16,192 bases of DNA, from the NCBI GenBank assembly GCA_002796165.1, contig PCWF01000243.1:12025-28216 (forward strand). Direction: 5' to 3'. Below, piece by piece: positions 1 to 5,909 of the stretch; the stretch's first letter is position 1, and every line of letters begins with the position of its first letter. The position numbers were made by a program, and so were the translations under genes. The DNA is from Nitrospinae bacterium CG11_big_fil_rev_8_21_14_0_20_56_8 (GTDB lineage: Bacteria; Nitrospinota; Nitrospinia; Nitrospinales; VA-1). The notes beneath the pieces are model-generated. The model had not been told where the DNA came from. It ran no database searches and worked only from the letters and a program-made list of their open reading frames with translations.

Positions 1-63
1 AGGCATAGTCCGTGGATTGCCGGATTCAGGAAATTTTCATAATTTTTCACAGGAGATTGCTGG

Positions 64-192
64 ATGAAAAAGTTGTTGGTGGTGATGACCCTGATTTTTG
101 CGGCGACCCTTATAATGGGTTGTCCTACGCAAGCCTGCCACGAGGGGCATTGCAAACAGGAATTTTCTCCTCAGCCGCCTGCCAAGGAATAA
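64..192 (+). CDS. Small lipoprotein with a CHxxHC motif
   Basis: Predicted 42-residue exported lipoprotein, too short for many gene finders. An AGGAGA Shine-Dalgarno at 51-56 sits 7 bases before the ATG. Residues 2-3 are Lys-Lys, residues 4-18 are hydrophobic, and L16-I-M-G-C20 is an acceptable lipobox, so signal peptidase II should cleave before C20 and leave a 23-residue lipidated peptide. The mature part contains C25-H26-E-G-H29-C30, a compact Cys/His cluster that could bind metal or form a disulfide; this is inference. The tail is Pro-rich (PQPPAKE). It resembles the tiny entericidin-like or 'lipoprotein, putative' class only in size. A strong hairpin terminator lies about 118 bases downstream, so it probably ends its transcription unit. 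Its upstream context lies outside the window. Function unknown. Confidence 0.75.
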   Translation: MKKLLVVMTLIFAATLIMGCPTQACHEGHCKQEFSPQPPAKE

Positions 193-208
193 CCAACCGG
201 GTTTGATC

Positions 209-237
209 CTCCCTTTGGCCGTCCTGGCCAGAGGGAG
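209..237. repeat. Inverted repeat, 12-bp stem without U-tract
   Basis: Positions 209-220 pair with 226-237 (12 bp including one G-U pair, 5-base loop). It lies 17 bases after the lipoprotein stop. No T-run follows on either strand, so it is more likely an mRNA 3'-end-stabilising or rho-associated hairpin than an intrinsic terminator. Confidence 0.4.
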
Positions 238-309
238 CGAAAGCGGGACGATCTCGGCGGGGATGAGAGGGCGACCTTTGGGCCGAATCGGAATGCCGTT
301 TGTTTGGAT

Positions 310-354
310 CAGCAGGGGAGGAATGGAGTTTCCGGCCTCTGCTGTTTGTTTTTT
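310..354 (+). terminator. Rho-independent terminator after the lipoprotein gene
   Basis: Bases 310-318 pair with 336-344 (9 bp, one G-U). An inner stem 320-323/330-333 closes a 6-base loop, with a small internal bulge between the two stems. The stem is followed directly by TTTGTTTTTT. The orientation fits termination of plus-strand transcription from the lipoprotein gene. Confidence 0.65.
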
Positions 355-380
355 CCTTCCTGAGCCCTCTTCATAACCCC

Positions 381-411
381 TTGACAGTTTTCGCCTATTG
401 GATGATAGAAT
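381..411 (+). promoter_or_regulatory. Possible sigma-70 promoter for the 574-2379 genes
   Basis: A perfect TTGACA at 381-386 is followed by TAGAAT (5 of 6) at 406-411. The 19-base spacing is longer than ideal. It lies just after the terminator at 310-354 and about 160 bases before the next gene, where a promoter is expected. Confidence 0.4.
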
Positions 412-573
412 GGGCAGGAATTCCCTTGTCTTTTTATGGAAGGCGAACGGTGGGTGAGATCGATTTATCCCCCGCTCTCGATTCAGGGGAAATCGTTCAG
501 TTTCCCGGCCGCGAGGGGGTTTGTTTGCCTGCGGTGATCCGGGTCCATGATTTAACTTTTGCTTCCTGAATGA

Positions 574-915
574 ATGATGAATATGGAAAAACATGCCGTA
601 ACCATTGAAGAAGTTCGTGAGGCCCAGGAAAACCTGAAAACGGGTATTACGAACCACGAGAACAAGCAGTTCAATGAGGCCATTGATAATTTCAAAAAAA
701 CGGCCTCCATTCATCCCCGGGAAGTGGACCACCTGAAACAACTCCAGCAAAAGCTTCAGTCGGGAGGGTATAAACTGCAACAGGAAAGTATCGCTTACAT
801 GGGATGTGCGGCGGTTCATCTGAACTATCTGGTCCAGCAACTCGACGAAGACCAGAAAGGGCAGGTGCCGATCGATGAGAGTTTGAGCGAGATATTCAAA
901 AACTGGGAAGAATAA
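574..915 (+). CDS. Hypothetical helical protein, TPR-like
   Basis: A 113-residue soluble protein that I do not recognise. It is strongly helical and charged. Residues 28-48 (NKQF.EAIDNFKKTASIHP) have the spacing of a single tetratricopeptide-like repeat (small/aromatic residues then a Pro after helix B), followed by Gln-rich helices at 52-90. There is one Cys (C78) and no signal peptide or membrane span. The start is uncertain: ATG codons occur at 574, 577 and 583, and none has a good Shine-Dalgarno. The stop lies 38 bases before the radical SAM gene, so the two are probably cotranscribed. A scaffold or adaptor role is possible from the TPR-like part but is not demonstrated. Confidence 0.65.
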   Translation: MMNMEKHAVTIEEVREAQENLKTGITNHENKQFNEAIDNFKKTASIHPREVDHLKQLQQKLQSGGYKLQQESIAYMGCAAVHLNYLVQQLDEDQKGQVPIDESLSEIFKNWEE

Positions 916-953
916 ACGCCCATTGACGCATTGACTCAGGGAGACCCGTTCCT

Positions 954-2159
954 TTGGAGAAGGAATTTCTTTACGATATTCTTCGGCGGGAGATCCGGGA
1001 TCGCAAAATTCCACTCAGCCTTGGCAAAACCTGCCCGGTGAAGTGCACCTTCTGCTACGAGCGCGACCACCAGTATTACCGCAATAGTTTCGACACTCCC
1101 CTGACGACCCAGGAGCATTGGGAATTCATTTTGAATGAAATCCGTCAATATCCCACGGTGCCCAGGGAATCGTGGGTGATCGGCGGCAACGAGTATATGG
1201 AATGGACCGATCTGTTTCTGCATCCCCGGTGCATGGACTGGATCGAGGAGTTCCTTGAAACCACCGGCCGGAACATCATCATGTTCACGGTGGGGTATGT
1301 GGACCCCGTGCGAATCAATCGGCTGACGGAAAAATATCCCGGCCGCATCAACTTCGAGCTCTCCGTCATCACCCTGGGCCAGCACCGCAAGCAATTGATG
1401 CCCCATGCTCCGTCCGCCGAGCATGTGCTGAAAATCCTGGACGGGCCCGCCGTCACCTCGGCCAATTTCTATTCCTTCGGGCCCGGCACCATGTCCGAAG
1501 ACGCCCGGGCCATCTCCCGGGTCAATCCCCGGTGTCTTCTCTGGATGGGATGCCTGACCCCCCTCAAAACGCTGGACGCGCAAACCACCGCACTCACCCG
1601 GTATGGCCGCCGGTTCCTTGCCGATGAAGCCCGCAGGATTTACTCGATGAACCTTCCCAACATTACGATGATCCATACCGAGTCCTATATCACCGCATTC
1701 CTGAACCGCAACAAGATCCTCAAAACCTTCGACGCCTGCGGTTTGGACAAAAAGGACACCGTGGTGATGGCCGGGAACATTTACCGCATTCTGCATCTTT
1801 TCCGGCGTAACCGGGCGCGGTTTCTGTATGTTCCCAACGATACCCTCGGAGGCGATTCCGACTGTTCCACGCTTCTCACCTTCAACGATATCGCCCGGCG
1901 GATCTCCGGTCAGCGCGTCGTCTATATTCCCCGGGTGGTTATGGAGCACGCCTCGGGCGAGGAAAGGGATATATCGGGGAACTATTTCGCGGAGTTCAAG
2001 GCCCGGTTTCCGCAAGTGCATTTCAAGGTTTTGCACAAGGTCAATTCGAGCTTGTCGAACAAAAAGCTTTACGAAAAGGGGTATATCAAGAATTATGTCG
2101 AGGATTATCTGGGAAACCCCCTGCACAAGAAATTCGAGGCGGTTTCCTTACCCAATTAG
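954..2159 (+). CDS. Radical SAM protein of unknown function
   Basis: A 401-residue cytosolic radical SAM enzyme. C27-x3-C31-x2-C34 followed by Tyr is the canonical motif for the 4Fe-4S cluster that cleaves S-adenosylmethionine. A Gly-Gly-Asn-Glu near residues 76-79 sits where the SAM-contacting GGE motif is expected. The C-terminal third (about 262-345) runs AG..YR.., NRARFLYVPNDTLGGDSDC, then VYIPRVVMEHA. This order and spacing recall the DUF512 region that follows some radical SAM domains (FFG..ITVAGLLTG.D), but no N-terminal PDZ domain is present because the cluster motif begins by residue 27. The start is TTG at 954, with AGGGAG at 938-943 about 10 bases upstream; no in-frame ATG precedes the Cys motif. 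Substrate unknown. A 60-residue protein gene follows 37 bases later. Confidence 0.85.
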   Translation: MEKEFLYDILRREIRDRKIPLSLGKTCPVKCTFCYERDHQYYRNSFDTPLTTQEHWEFILNEIRQYPTVPRESWVIGGNEYMEWTDLFLHPRCMDWIEEFLETTGRNIIMFTVGYVDPVRINRLTEKYPGRINFELSVITLGQHRKQLMPHAPSAEHVLKILDGPAVTSANFYSFGPGTMSEDARAISRVNPRCLLWMGCLTPLKTLDAQTTALTRYGRRFLADEARRIYSMNLPNITMIHTESYITAFLNRNKILKTFDACGLDKKDTVVMAGNIYRILHLFRRNRARFLYVPNDTLGGDSDCSTLLTFNDIARRISGQRVVYIPRVVMEHASGEERDISGNYFAEFKARFPQVHFKVLHKVNSSLSNKKLYEKGYIKNYVEDYLGNPLHKKFEAVSLPN

Positions 2160-2196
2160 CCCGTTCGGGACGTAACCCTGCCAGGGAGGAGTCTGA

Positions 2197-2379
2197 ATGC
2201 TGTATCGGTTGAAGGTGGTGTTTGTGGACAATCAGGAACTGATTTTGGAAAAAACTGAAAAGCACGGATTCAGCGACGATCTGGAATTATTTGAAATCAC
2301 CACCGTCGATGAAATCGTGGTGGTTCCTCTCAAGCAGATCAAATATATTTCCTGCGACGCGAAAATCTTCAAGAAATAA
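2197..2379 (+). CDS. Small beta-rich conserved-looking protein
   Basis: A 60-residue protein with a strong GGGAGGAG Shine-Dalgarno just upstream of its ATG. It alternates hydrophobic and polar residues (LYRLKVVFVDN, LELFEITTVDEIVVV, IKYISCDAKIF), which suggests a small beta barrel or sheet. The 'VVPLKQIKYI' segment resembles the last strands of small Sm/SH3-like bacterial proteins, but this is only a structural guess. It has one Cys (C53), no signal peptide and no membrane span. It follows the radical SAM gene after 37 bases and lies before a terminator, so it is the last gene of that unit. It does not look like a RiPP precursor, because there is no leader/core division or Cys/Ser/Thr/Gly-rich tail. 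Function unknown. Confidence 0.7.
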   Translation: MLYRLKVVFVDNQELILEKTEKHGFSDDLELFEITTVDEIVVVPLKQIKYISCDAKIFKK

Positions 2380-2404
2380 AATTCCAACTAGGCTCGGGGG
2401 AGAC

Positions 2405-2435
2405 AAGCCCGGTTACAATTTTAACCGGGCTTTTC
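2405..2435. terminator. Shared terminator between convergent genes
   Basis: A perfect 11-bp stem pairs 2405-2415 with 2422-2432 around a 6-base loop, and TTTT follows at 2431-2434 on the plus strand. It ends the 574-2379 unit. The same hairpin contains the stop codon (2413-2415) of the minus-strand gene, so it may also act as a weaker terminator for that gene. Confidence 0.75.
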
Positions 2436-2805
2436 TCAGCCATTTCAATTCATCGAACTTTTCCTGGCAGAAGGACTCGAACATGATCTCGTTGTGCGTG
2501 AGAGGGCGGCCATCGATCGTGTACTTGGGATGGTGGCCCGTTCCCGCTTGGCAGGATCCCGAAACATTTCCCGCGTTATCCACCGGTTCCAGTTTGTAAA
2601 GGCCCTTTCCTTCATTCGAACCAAAGATTAAGTCCGACAACTCTTCCAGGCTGAGGATGAGGTTGAGCACGGCAAGATTGTTGATCAGATTCTTGGACTT
2701 GAAATCCAGCAGAACCTTTTTCACATCTCTGGAAGAGACAATGGCCTTGAGAATGGCGTCATTCAAGTTTTCGTATTCCCTGTCCTGTTCGTTTGAAGGA
2801 CTCAT
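2413..2805 (-). CDS. Hypothetical protein, orphan on the minus strand
   Basis: A 130-residue soluble protein that I do not recognise. On the minus strand a perfect AGGAGG lies 8 bases before the ATG, so start and reality are well supported. The N-terminal half (11-62) is predicted helical (DAILKAIVSSRDVKKVLLDFK, then INNLAVLNLILSLEELSDLI). A Gly/Cys/His-rich segment follows (CQAGTGHH at 85-92), then KYTIDGRPLTHNEIMF and a basic end (KWLRKARLKL). Cysteines are C85 and C113. No signal peptide or clear membrane span is seen. It faces the 60-residue gene across a shared terminator and has no other cotranscribed neighbour. Nothing in it identifies a function. Confidence 0.75.
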   Translation of the reverse strand: MSPSNEQDREYENLNDAILKAIVSSRDVKKVLLDFKSKNLINNLAVLNLILSLEELSDLIFGSNEGKGLYKLEPVDNAGNVSGSCQAGTGHHPKYTIDGRPLTHNEIMFESFCQEKFDELKWLRKARLKL

Positions 2806-3215
2806 GGTCCGAACCTCCTAACTGAAATGAGTTGGGCTGGATGTCATTTTTTTATCGGCACAAGTAGTAATACCCTTAAGATAGCAAGAGTTATGCCGCA
2901 GAGGGCGGATTGGCCTCAATTATTTAACTTATTGAAAAATAATGGTTTATTTCATAAATTGAATTTGGTCCACCAAGGGTTTTTGAGGGATCCCGCCACT
3001 ATGATGACGGATGTCAATAAATTCTCGATTGCAAGGCCGGGCCGGGAACGGGAAGTTTTCGCCCTCTCCGGAAGAGGCCGGGAGGAAAGATGTGGACGGA
3101 GAACCGGTGGGTTCGATTTCTTGCGGGCATTTTGCCGGGTGTGCTAACATGCCCTCTGAATTTTTCCAGGGCTCTTCTCCCCGGAGCAGGCCCCTAATCC
3201 CAACTGCGTTTTGAT
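2806..3215. other. 410-base intergenic region before hemB
   Basis: The stretch holds the ribosome binding site of the minus-strand gene (2814-2819), an AT-rich block at 2915-2965 with a possible promoter toward hemB, and a GC-rich block at 3030-3110 with a small 5-bp hairpin (3063-3067/3073-3077). A CGGCA/TGCCG pair (2856-2860/2894-2898) encloses a 33-base loop. Open frames here (for example 2827-3147) have no ribosome binding site and protein-like character is absent. I recognised no riboswitch. Confidence 0.5.
2932..2960 (+). promoter_or_regulatory. Possible sigma-70 promoter for hemB
   Basis: TTGAAA (5 of 6) at 2932-2937 and TAAATT (4 of 6) at 2955-2960 are separated by 17 bases in the most AT-rich part of the region. 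It would give a leader of about 250 bases, so a closer promoter cannot be excluded. Confidence 0.35.
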
Positions 3216-4190
3216 ATGTCGTTTCCCATTCATCGATCCAGAAGATTGCGGCAATCTCCCGGCCTGCGCCGCATGGTCCGGGAAACCTCTCTCTCGGTGG
3301 ATAACCTGATCGCGCCCTTTTTCGTTTGCGAGGGGAAAGGGGTTCGCCATGAGATCGGTTCCATGCCGGAGATTTACCGTTTTTCCGTGGATACCCTGTT
3401 GGGGGCAGTAAAAGAGATCCATTCGCTGGGAATCCCCGCTCTCATTCTGTTTGGAATCCCGGATAAGAAGGATGCCGTGGGGTCCGAGGCTTACAATCCG
3501 GACGGGATCGTTCAGCGCGCGATACGCGAGATCAAATCCGCCATTCCCGAGATGGTTGTGATTACCGACGTTTGTATCGACGAGTACACCGACCATGGCC
3601 ATTGTGGGGTGGTCCGCGAAGGCCGGGTATTGAACGACCCCACGCTGGAGCTTCTCGCCAAAATGGCTGTGACGCATGCGCGTGCCGGTGCGGACATTGT
3701 GGCCCCCTCGGACATGATGGATGGGAGAGTGCGGGCCATTCGCGGAAACCTGGATGAAAACGGGTTTCCCGATACGGTGATTCTTTCCTACGCGGCCAAG
3801 TATGCTTCGGCTTTTTACGGTCCCTTTCGCGAGGCGGCCGATTCGGCGCCGCAATTCGGCGACCGCACGACCTATCAGATGGATCCGGGAAACAGCGACG
3901 AAGCCCTTCGGGAAGTCCTGCAGGATATCGAGGAAGGCGCGGACATGGTGATGGTAAAACCCGCCTTGCCCTATTTGGACATAATTCGCCGGGTCCGGGA
4001 AACCGTGCATGTGCCCGTCTCGGCCTACAATGTAAGCGGTGAATATTCAATGATACGGGCCGCCGCCCGGCAGGGCTGGCTGGATGAGGAGCGGGTGATG
4101 ATGGAAACCCTGCTCAGCATCAAGCGCGCGGGAGCCCAGAACATTCTCACCTATTTTGCCCGCAAAGCCGCACAAATCCTGCAGAAATAA
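3216..4190 (+). CDS. hemB: Delta-aminolevulinic acid dehydratase (porphobilinogen synthase)
   Basis: Cytosolic enzyme that condenses two 5-aminolevulinate molecules to porphobilinogen, an early step of heme and other tetrapyrrole synthesis. The 324-residue length is normal for HemB. Both Schiff-base lysines are visible: K195 in SYAAKYASAFYGPFR and K248 in MVMVKPALPYLD. The metal loop at 118-131 reads DVCIDEYTDHGHCG. Two of the three zinc cysteines of the E. coli type (C120, C130) are kept, while the middle one is Asp (D122), as in magnesium-type enzymes. The closing GEYSMIRAAA and ILTYFA motifs are standard. The ATG at 3216 gives a typical N-terminus, but no clear Shine-Dalgarno precedes it. 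It seems to be a single-gene unit: 410 bases lie upstream and the next gene has its own promoter. Confidence 0.97.
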   Translation: MSFPIHRSRRLRQSPGLRRMVRETSLSVDNLIAPFFVCEGKGVRHEIGSMPEIYRFSVDTLLGAVKEIHSLGIPALILFGIPDKKDAVGSEAYNPDGIVQRAIREIKSAIPEMVVITDVCIDEYTDHGHCGVVREGRVLNDPTLELLAKMAVTHARAGADIVAPSDMMDGRVRAIRGNLDENGFPDTVILSYAAKYASAFYGPFREAADSAPQFGDRTTYQMDPGNSDEALREVLQDIEEGADMVMVKPALPYLDIIRRVRETVHVPVSAYNVSGEYSMIRAAARQGWLDEERVMMETLLSIKRAGAQNILTYFARKAAQILQK

Positions 4191-4258
4191 AGATCTTTTC
4201 CGCTCTTTCCGGGCTTGAAATTCCCGCGATTCCAGGAATGAATTGTACTTATTATTTT

Positions 4259-4304
4259 TTGCTTCTGCAGAATTCAGGCGTGTATAATATTCGTATAAGA
4301 CGAG
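4259..4304 (+). promoter_or_regulatory. Promoter and possible operator for the HTH/envelope operon
   Basis: A perfect TATAAT lies at 4283-4288, with only a weak -35 match (TTGCTT at 4259-4264, 18-base spacing). GTATAA occurs twice, starting at 4282 and 4293, exactly 11 bases apart. TCGT-N5-ACGA (4291-4294/4300-4303) is an inverted repeat over the predicted transcription start. These repeats are the sort of site a Cro/C1-type protein could use for autoregulation. Confidence 0.55.
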
Positions 4305-4341
4305 TGTTGAACAAAATTCTGTATTCCAAGGAGTTTCGTTG

Positions 4342-4992
4342 ATGTCCATTCTGGCTAAAAACCTTAAGATTATCCGAAGGGAGTTGCGGTGCACCCAATC
4401 GGTCATGTCGGATGTCTTGAAAGTGGGTTTTAGAACTTATGTCCGTTACGAAGCGGGAGAGAGAGATGCTCCGGTATCGGTTCTCGTCAAGATGGCCAAA
4501 TTGGGAAATATTTCCCTTGAGAATCTTTTGACCAAGGAGATCAATCGATACGACGTGCTTCCCGCCCGTGAAAATTTAATCGAAACGCCGCGTTCCGTGG
4601 TTGGCTCGGTAAATTTTCGCGCCGGCCAGATCGTGTTTAAAAAACCCTCCAAGCAGGAATTGCTGGCCACCGACGAGGCGGAACGAAAACTGCTGGCCCT
4701 GTTTCGAAAGATGTCGCCCGAATTGAAGAAAGTTTGCCTGGATTCGGCGGAAGATTCGATGAAGGGGGGCAAGTCTTCCCGGCCTCCCCTGCGCGGCAAA
4801 GCCGCATCGGCCCGGGCCAAAGGGGCTTCCGGCCGGTCTCCCTCCAAGTCCGTTGCCCGCTCCCGGCCAAGTGTCAAGAACAGGAAGAAGGCTCGGCCCG
4901 GCCGCAAGAAGCTCGACAAGAAGGTTTACAAGGAAAAAATCGATAAATTGAAAATGATTACCCGGTCCATCAGCAAAATTACCGTGCGATGA
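4342..4992 (+). CDS. Cro/C1-type HTH protein with basic C-terminal tail
   Basis: A 216-residue DNA-binding protein. Residues 4-63 form a Cro/C1 (Xre) helix-turn-helix: LKIIRRELRCTQ, VMSDVLKVGFRTYVRYEAGERDAP, then VLVKMAKLGNISLENLL. A middle linker (66-135) includes the helix EAERKLLALFRKMSPELKK. Residues 141-195 are low-complexity, rich in Lys, Arg, Ser, Ala and Pro (for example KNRKKARPGRKKLDKK), like histone H1-like bacterial tails. A short helix ends the protein. I chose ATG 4342, with AAGGAG at 4328-4333 8 bases upstream, over the in-frame TTG at 4339. Its stop overlaps the next start (ATGA). As first gene of a cell-wall operon it may be an autoregulator or a nucleoid-associated factor; its targets are not known. 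Confidence 0.8.
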   Translation: MSILAKNLKIIRRELRCTQSVMSDVLKVGFRTYVRYEAGERDAPVSVLVKMAKLGNISLENLLTKEINRYDVLPARENLIETPRSVVGSVNFRAGQIVFKKPSKQELLATDEAERKLLALFRKMSPELKKVCLDSAEDSMKGGKSSRPPLRGKAASARAKGASGRSPSKSVARSRPSVKNRKKARPGRKKLDKKVYKEKIDKLKMITRSISKITVR

Positions 4993-5909
4993 CCGGAGTG
5001 CGATCACCCGGCCTTATGAAAAGCTGGAGCGGAATGGCGGTGGGTGGGGCGCTTTTACTGGTTTTTTGCCTGTTCGAGTTTTATGGAAACATCGTCGAGC
5101 GGGCTATCGGGAATTACCTCAAATGGCAGAATTCCGACCGCCCTCAACTGGGGCGGATCTGGGAGCGTGACCGAAAAGCCGTCCTCGCCCAACGTAAAAT
5201 TGAATCGATTCGGGAATTGCGCACGGTTCGGGAACAGACCGCACGCGACATCGGTTCTCTTCGCGAATTGTTGGAGGGAATCGATGTGGCTTCCGGCCAG
5301 CTTATTTCCAGGGAAAAGTTCCTCCAGCTTTTTTACGACTTTCCCGGCGACTGGCCGGCGCAATTGATTTCTCCCTACGATTTGATCCAGATCGACGCCA
5401 ATAAATCTTGGGACCGCGTCTTGCTCAAACGATTCGGCCCCTGGATCACGATCGAGTTTATCGATCCCGAAAACCTCCCCGTCAAAGAAATTTTCCTCTC
5501 CCTGGACCTTTTGATGGATCCTCATTCGGACAGAACCCTACGGCGGGGAACACTCGAAGAGGCGGAGTTTCGATCCAACCGAATTTTTTCCGCCGACCAG
5601 TTTCTATCCCTGTTGAAGCGGTTGGATCCCAAGACCCAGCAGGAAGTGTTTCCCGATCCGCGCTGGTTTCTGGAAAAGGGGTACAACATCACCCGCGTGG
5701 GAGTTTCCGACATATCGCAGGCCGGGAAAATGGCATCCGCCGTTCACTTTGGGATAGAATACGAGACGGACTTTTTTACCGAGATCCTCCTCATTGCGGT
5801 CCCCGTGGAAACCGCAAACAATCTCCTTTCGCAGATTGAGTTCACCGGTAGCGAAGGGCCGGGTGAGGAGGTAACTCCTCTCGAACTCTCCCCTGGAACG
5901 GGCCCTTGA
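4989..5909 (+). CDS. Single-span envelope protein of unknown function
   Basis: A 306-residue protein with an N-terminal signal anchor (about residues 15-34, AVGGALLLVFCLFEFYGN) preceded by basic residues, so most of it should be periplasmic. Residues 56-98 are charged and helical (RDRKAVLAQRKIESIRELRTVREQ), probably a coiled coil. The rest (100-285) looks like a mixed alpha/beta domain with Trp- and Pro-rich segments (FYDFPGDWPAQLISPYDL), ending in EFTGSEGPGEE. No catalytic motif is evident. Its ATG overlaps the HTH gene stop, and its TGA overlaps the TTG start of the PBP gene (4-base overlaps on both sides), so translation is likely coupled. A regulator or partner of the downstream peptidoglycan synthase is a reasonable inference from position; I cannot assign a family. 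Confidence 0.8.
   Translation: MTGVRSPGLMKSWSGMAVGGALLLVFCLFEFYGNIVERAIGNYLKWQNSDRPQLGRIWERDRKAVLAQRKIESIRELRTVREQTARDIGSLRELLEGIDVASGQLISREKFLQLFYDFPGDWPAQLISPYDLIQIDANKSWDRVLLKRFGPWITIEFIDPENLPVKEIFLSLDLLMDPHSDRTLRRGTLEEAEFRSNRIFSADQFLSLLKRLDPKTQQEVFPDPRWFLEKGYNITRVGVSDISQAGKMASAVHFGIEYETDFFTEILLIAVPVETANNLLSQIEFTGSEGPGEEVTPLELSPGTGP

Larger units (their letters stand above)
193..573. other. Intergenic region without a credible gene
   Basis: This 381-base stretch holds the hairpin at 209-237, the terminator at 310-354 and a possible promoter at 381-411. An 89-codon open frame at 300-569 exists, but it starts just before the terminator hairpin and runs through it. It also lacks a ribosome binding site and has no recognisable protein character. 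Confidence 0.6.

Noticed and set aside
1..42. Possible tail of an upstream gene
   Set aside because: A frame is open to a TAA at 40-42, but 13 codons cannot be distinguished from chance, and another frame is open as well.
300..569. 89-codon open frame on the plus strand
   Set aside because: It starts just before the terminator hairpin and passes through it; there is no ribosome binding site or recognisable domain.
37..1014. 325-codon open frame on the minus strand
   Set aside because: It runs antisense through the terminator, the promoter region and the helical-protein gene into the radical SAM gene. It is low-complexity and basic, with no motif and no ribosome binding site.
936..2126. 396-codon open frame on the minus strand
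   Set aside because: Antisense shadow of the radical SAM gene; its Gly/His/Asp-rich composition is what a high-G+C antisense frame gives.
2197..2379. 60-residue ORF as a RiPP precursor for the radical SAM enzyme
   Set aside because: It has no leader/core pattern, only one Cys and a folded-protein composition.
2856..2898. Possible structured RNA or riboswitch upstream of hemB
   Set aside because: Only a 5-bp closing stem with a large loop is seen, and no known riboswitch core could be matched.
2827..3147. 106-codon open frame upstream of hemB
   Set aside because: No Shine-Dalgarno, incoherent composition (AT-rich then Arg-rich), and it overlaps a likely promoter.
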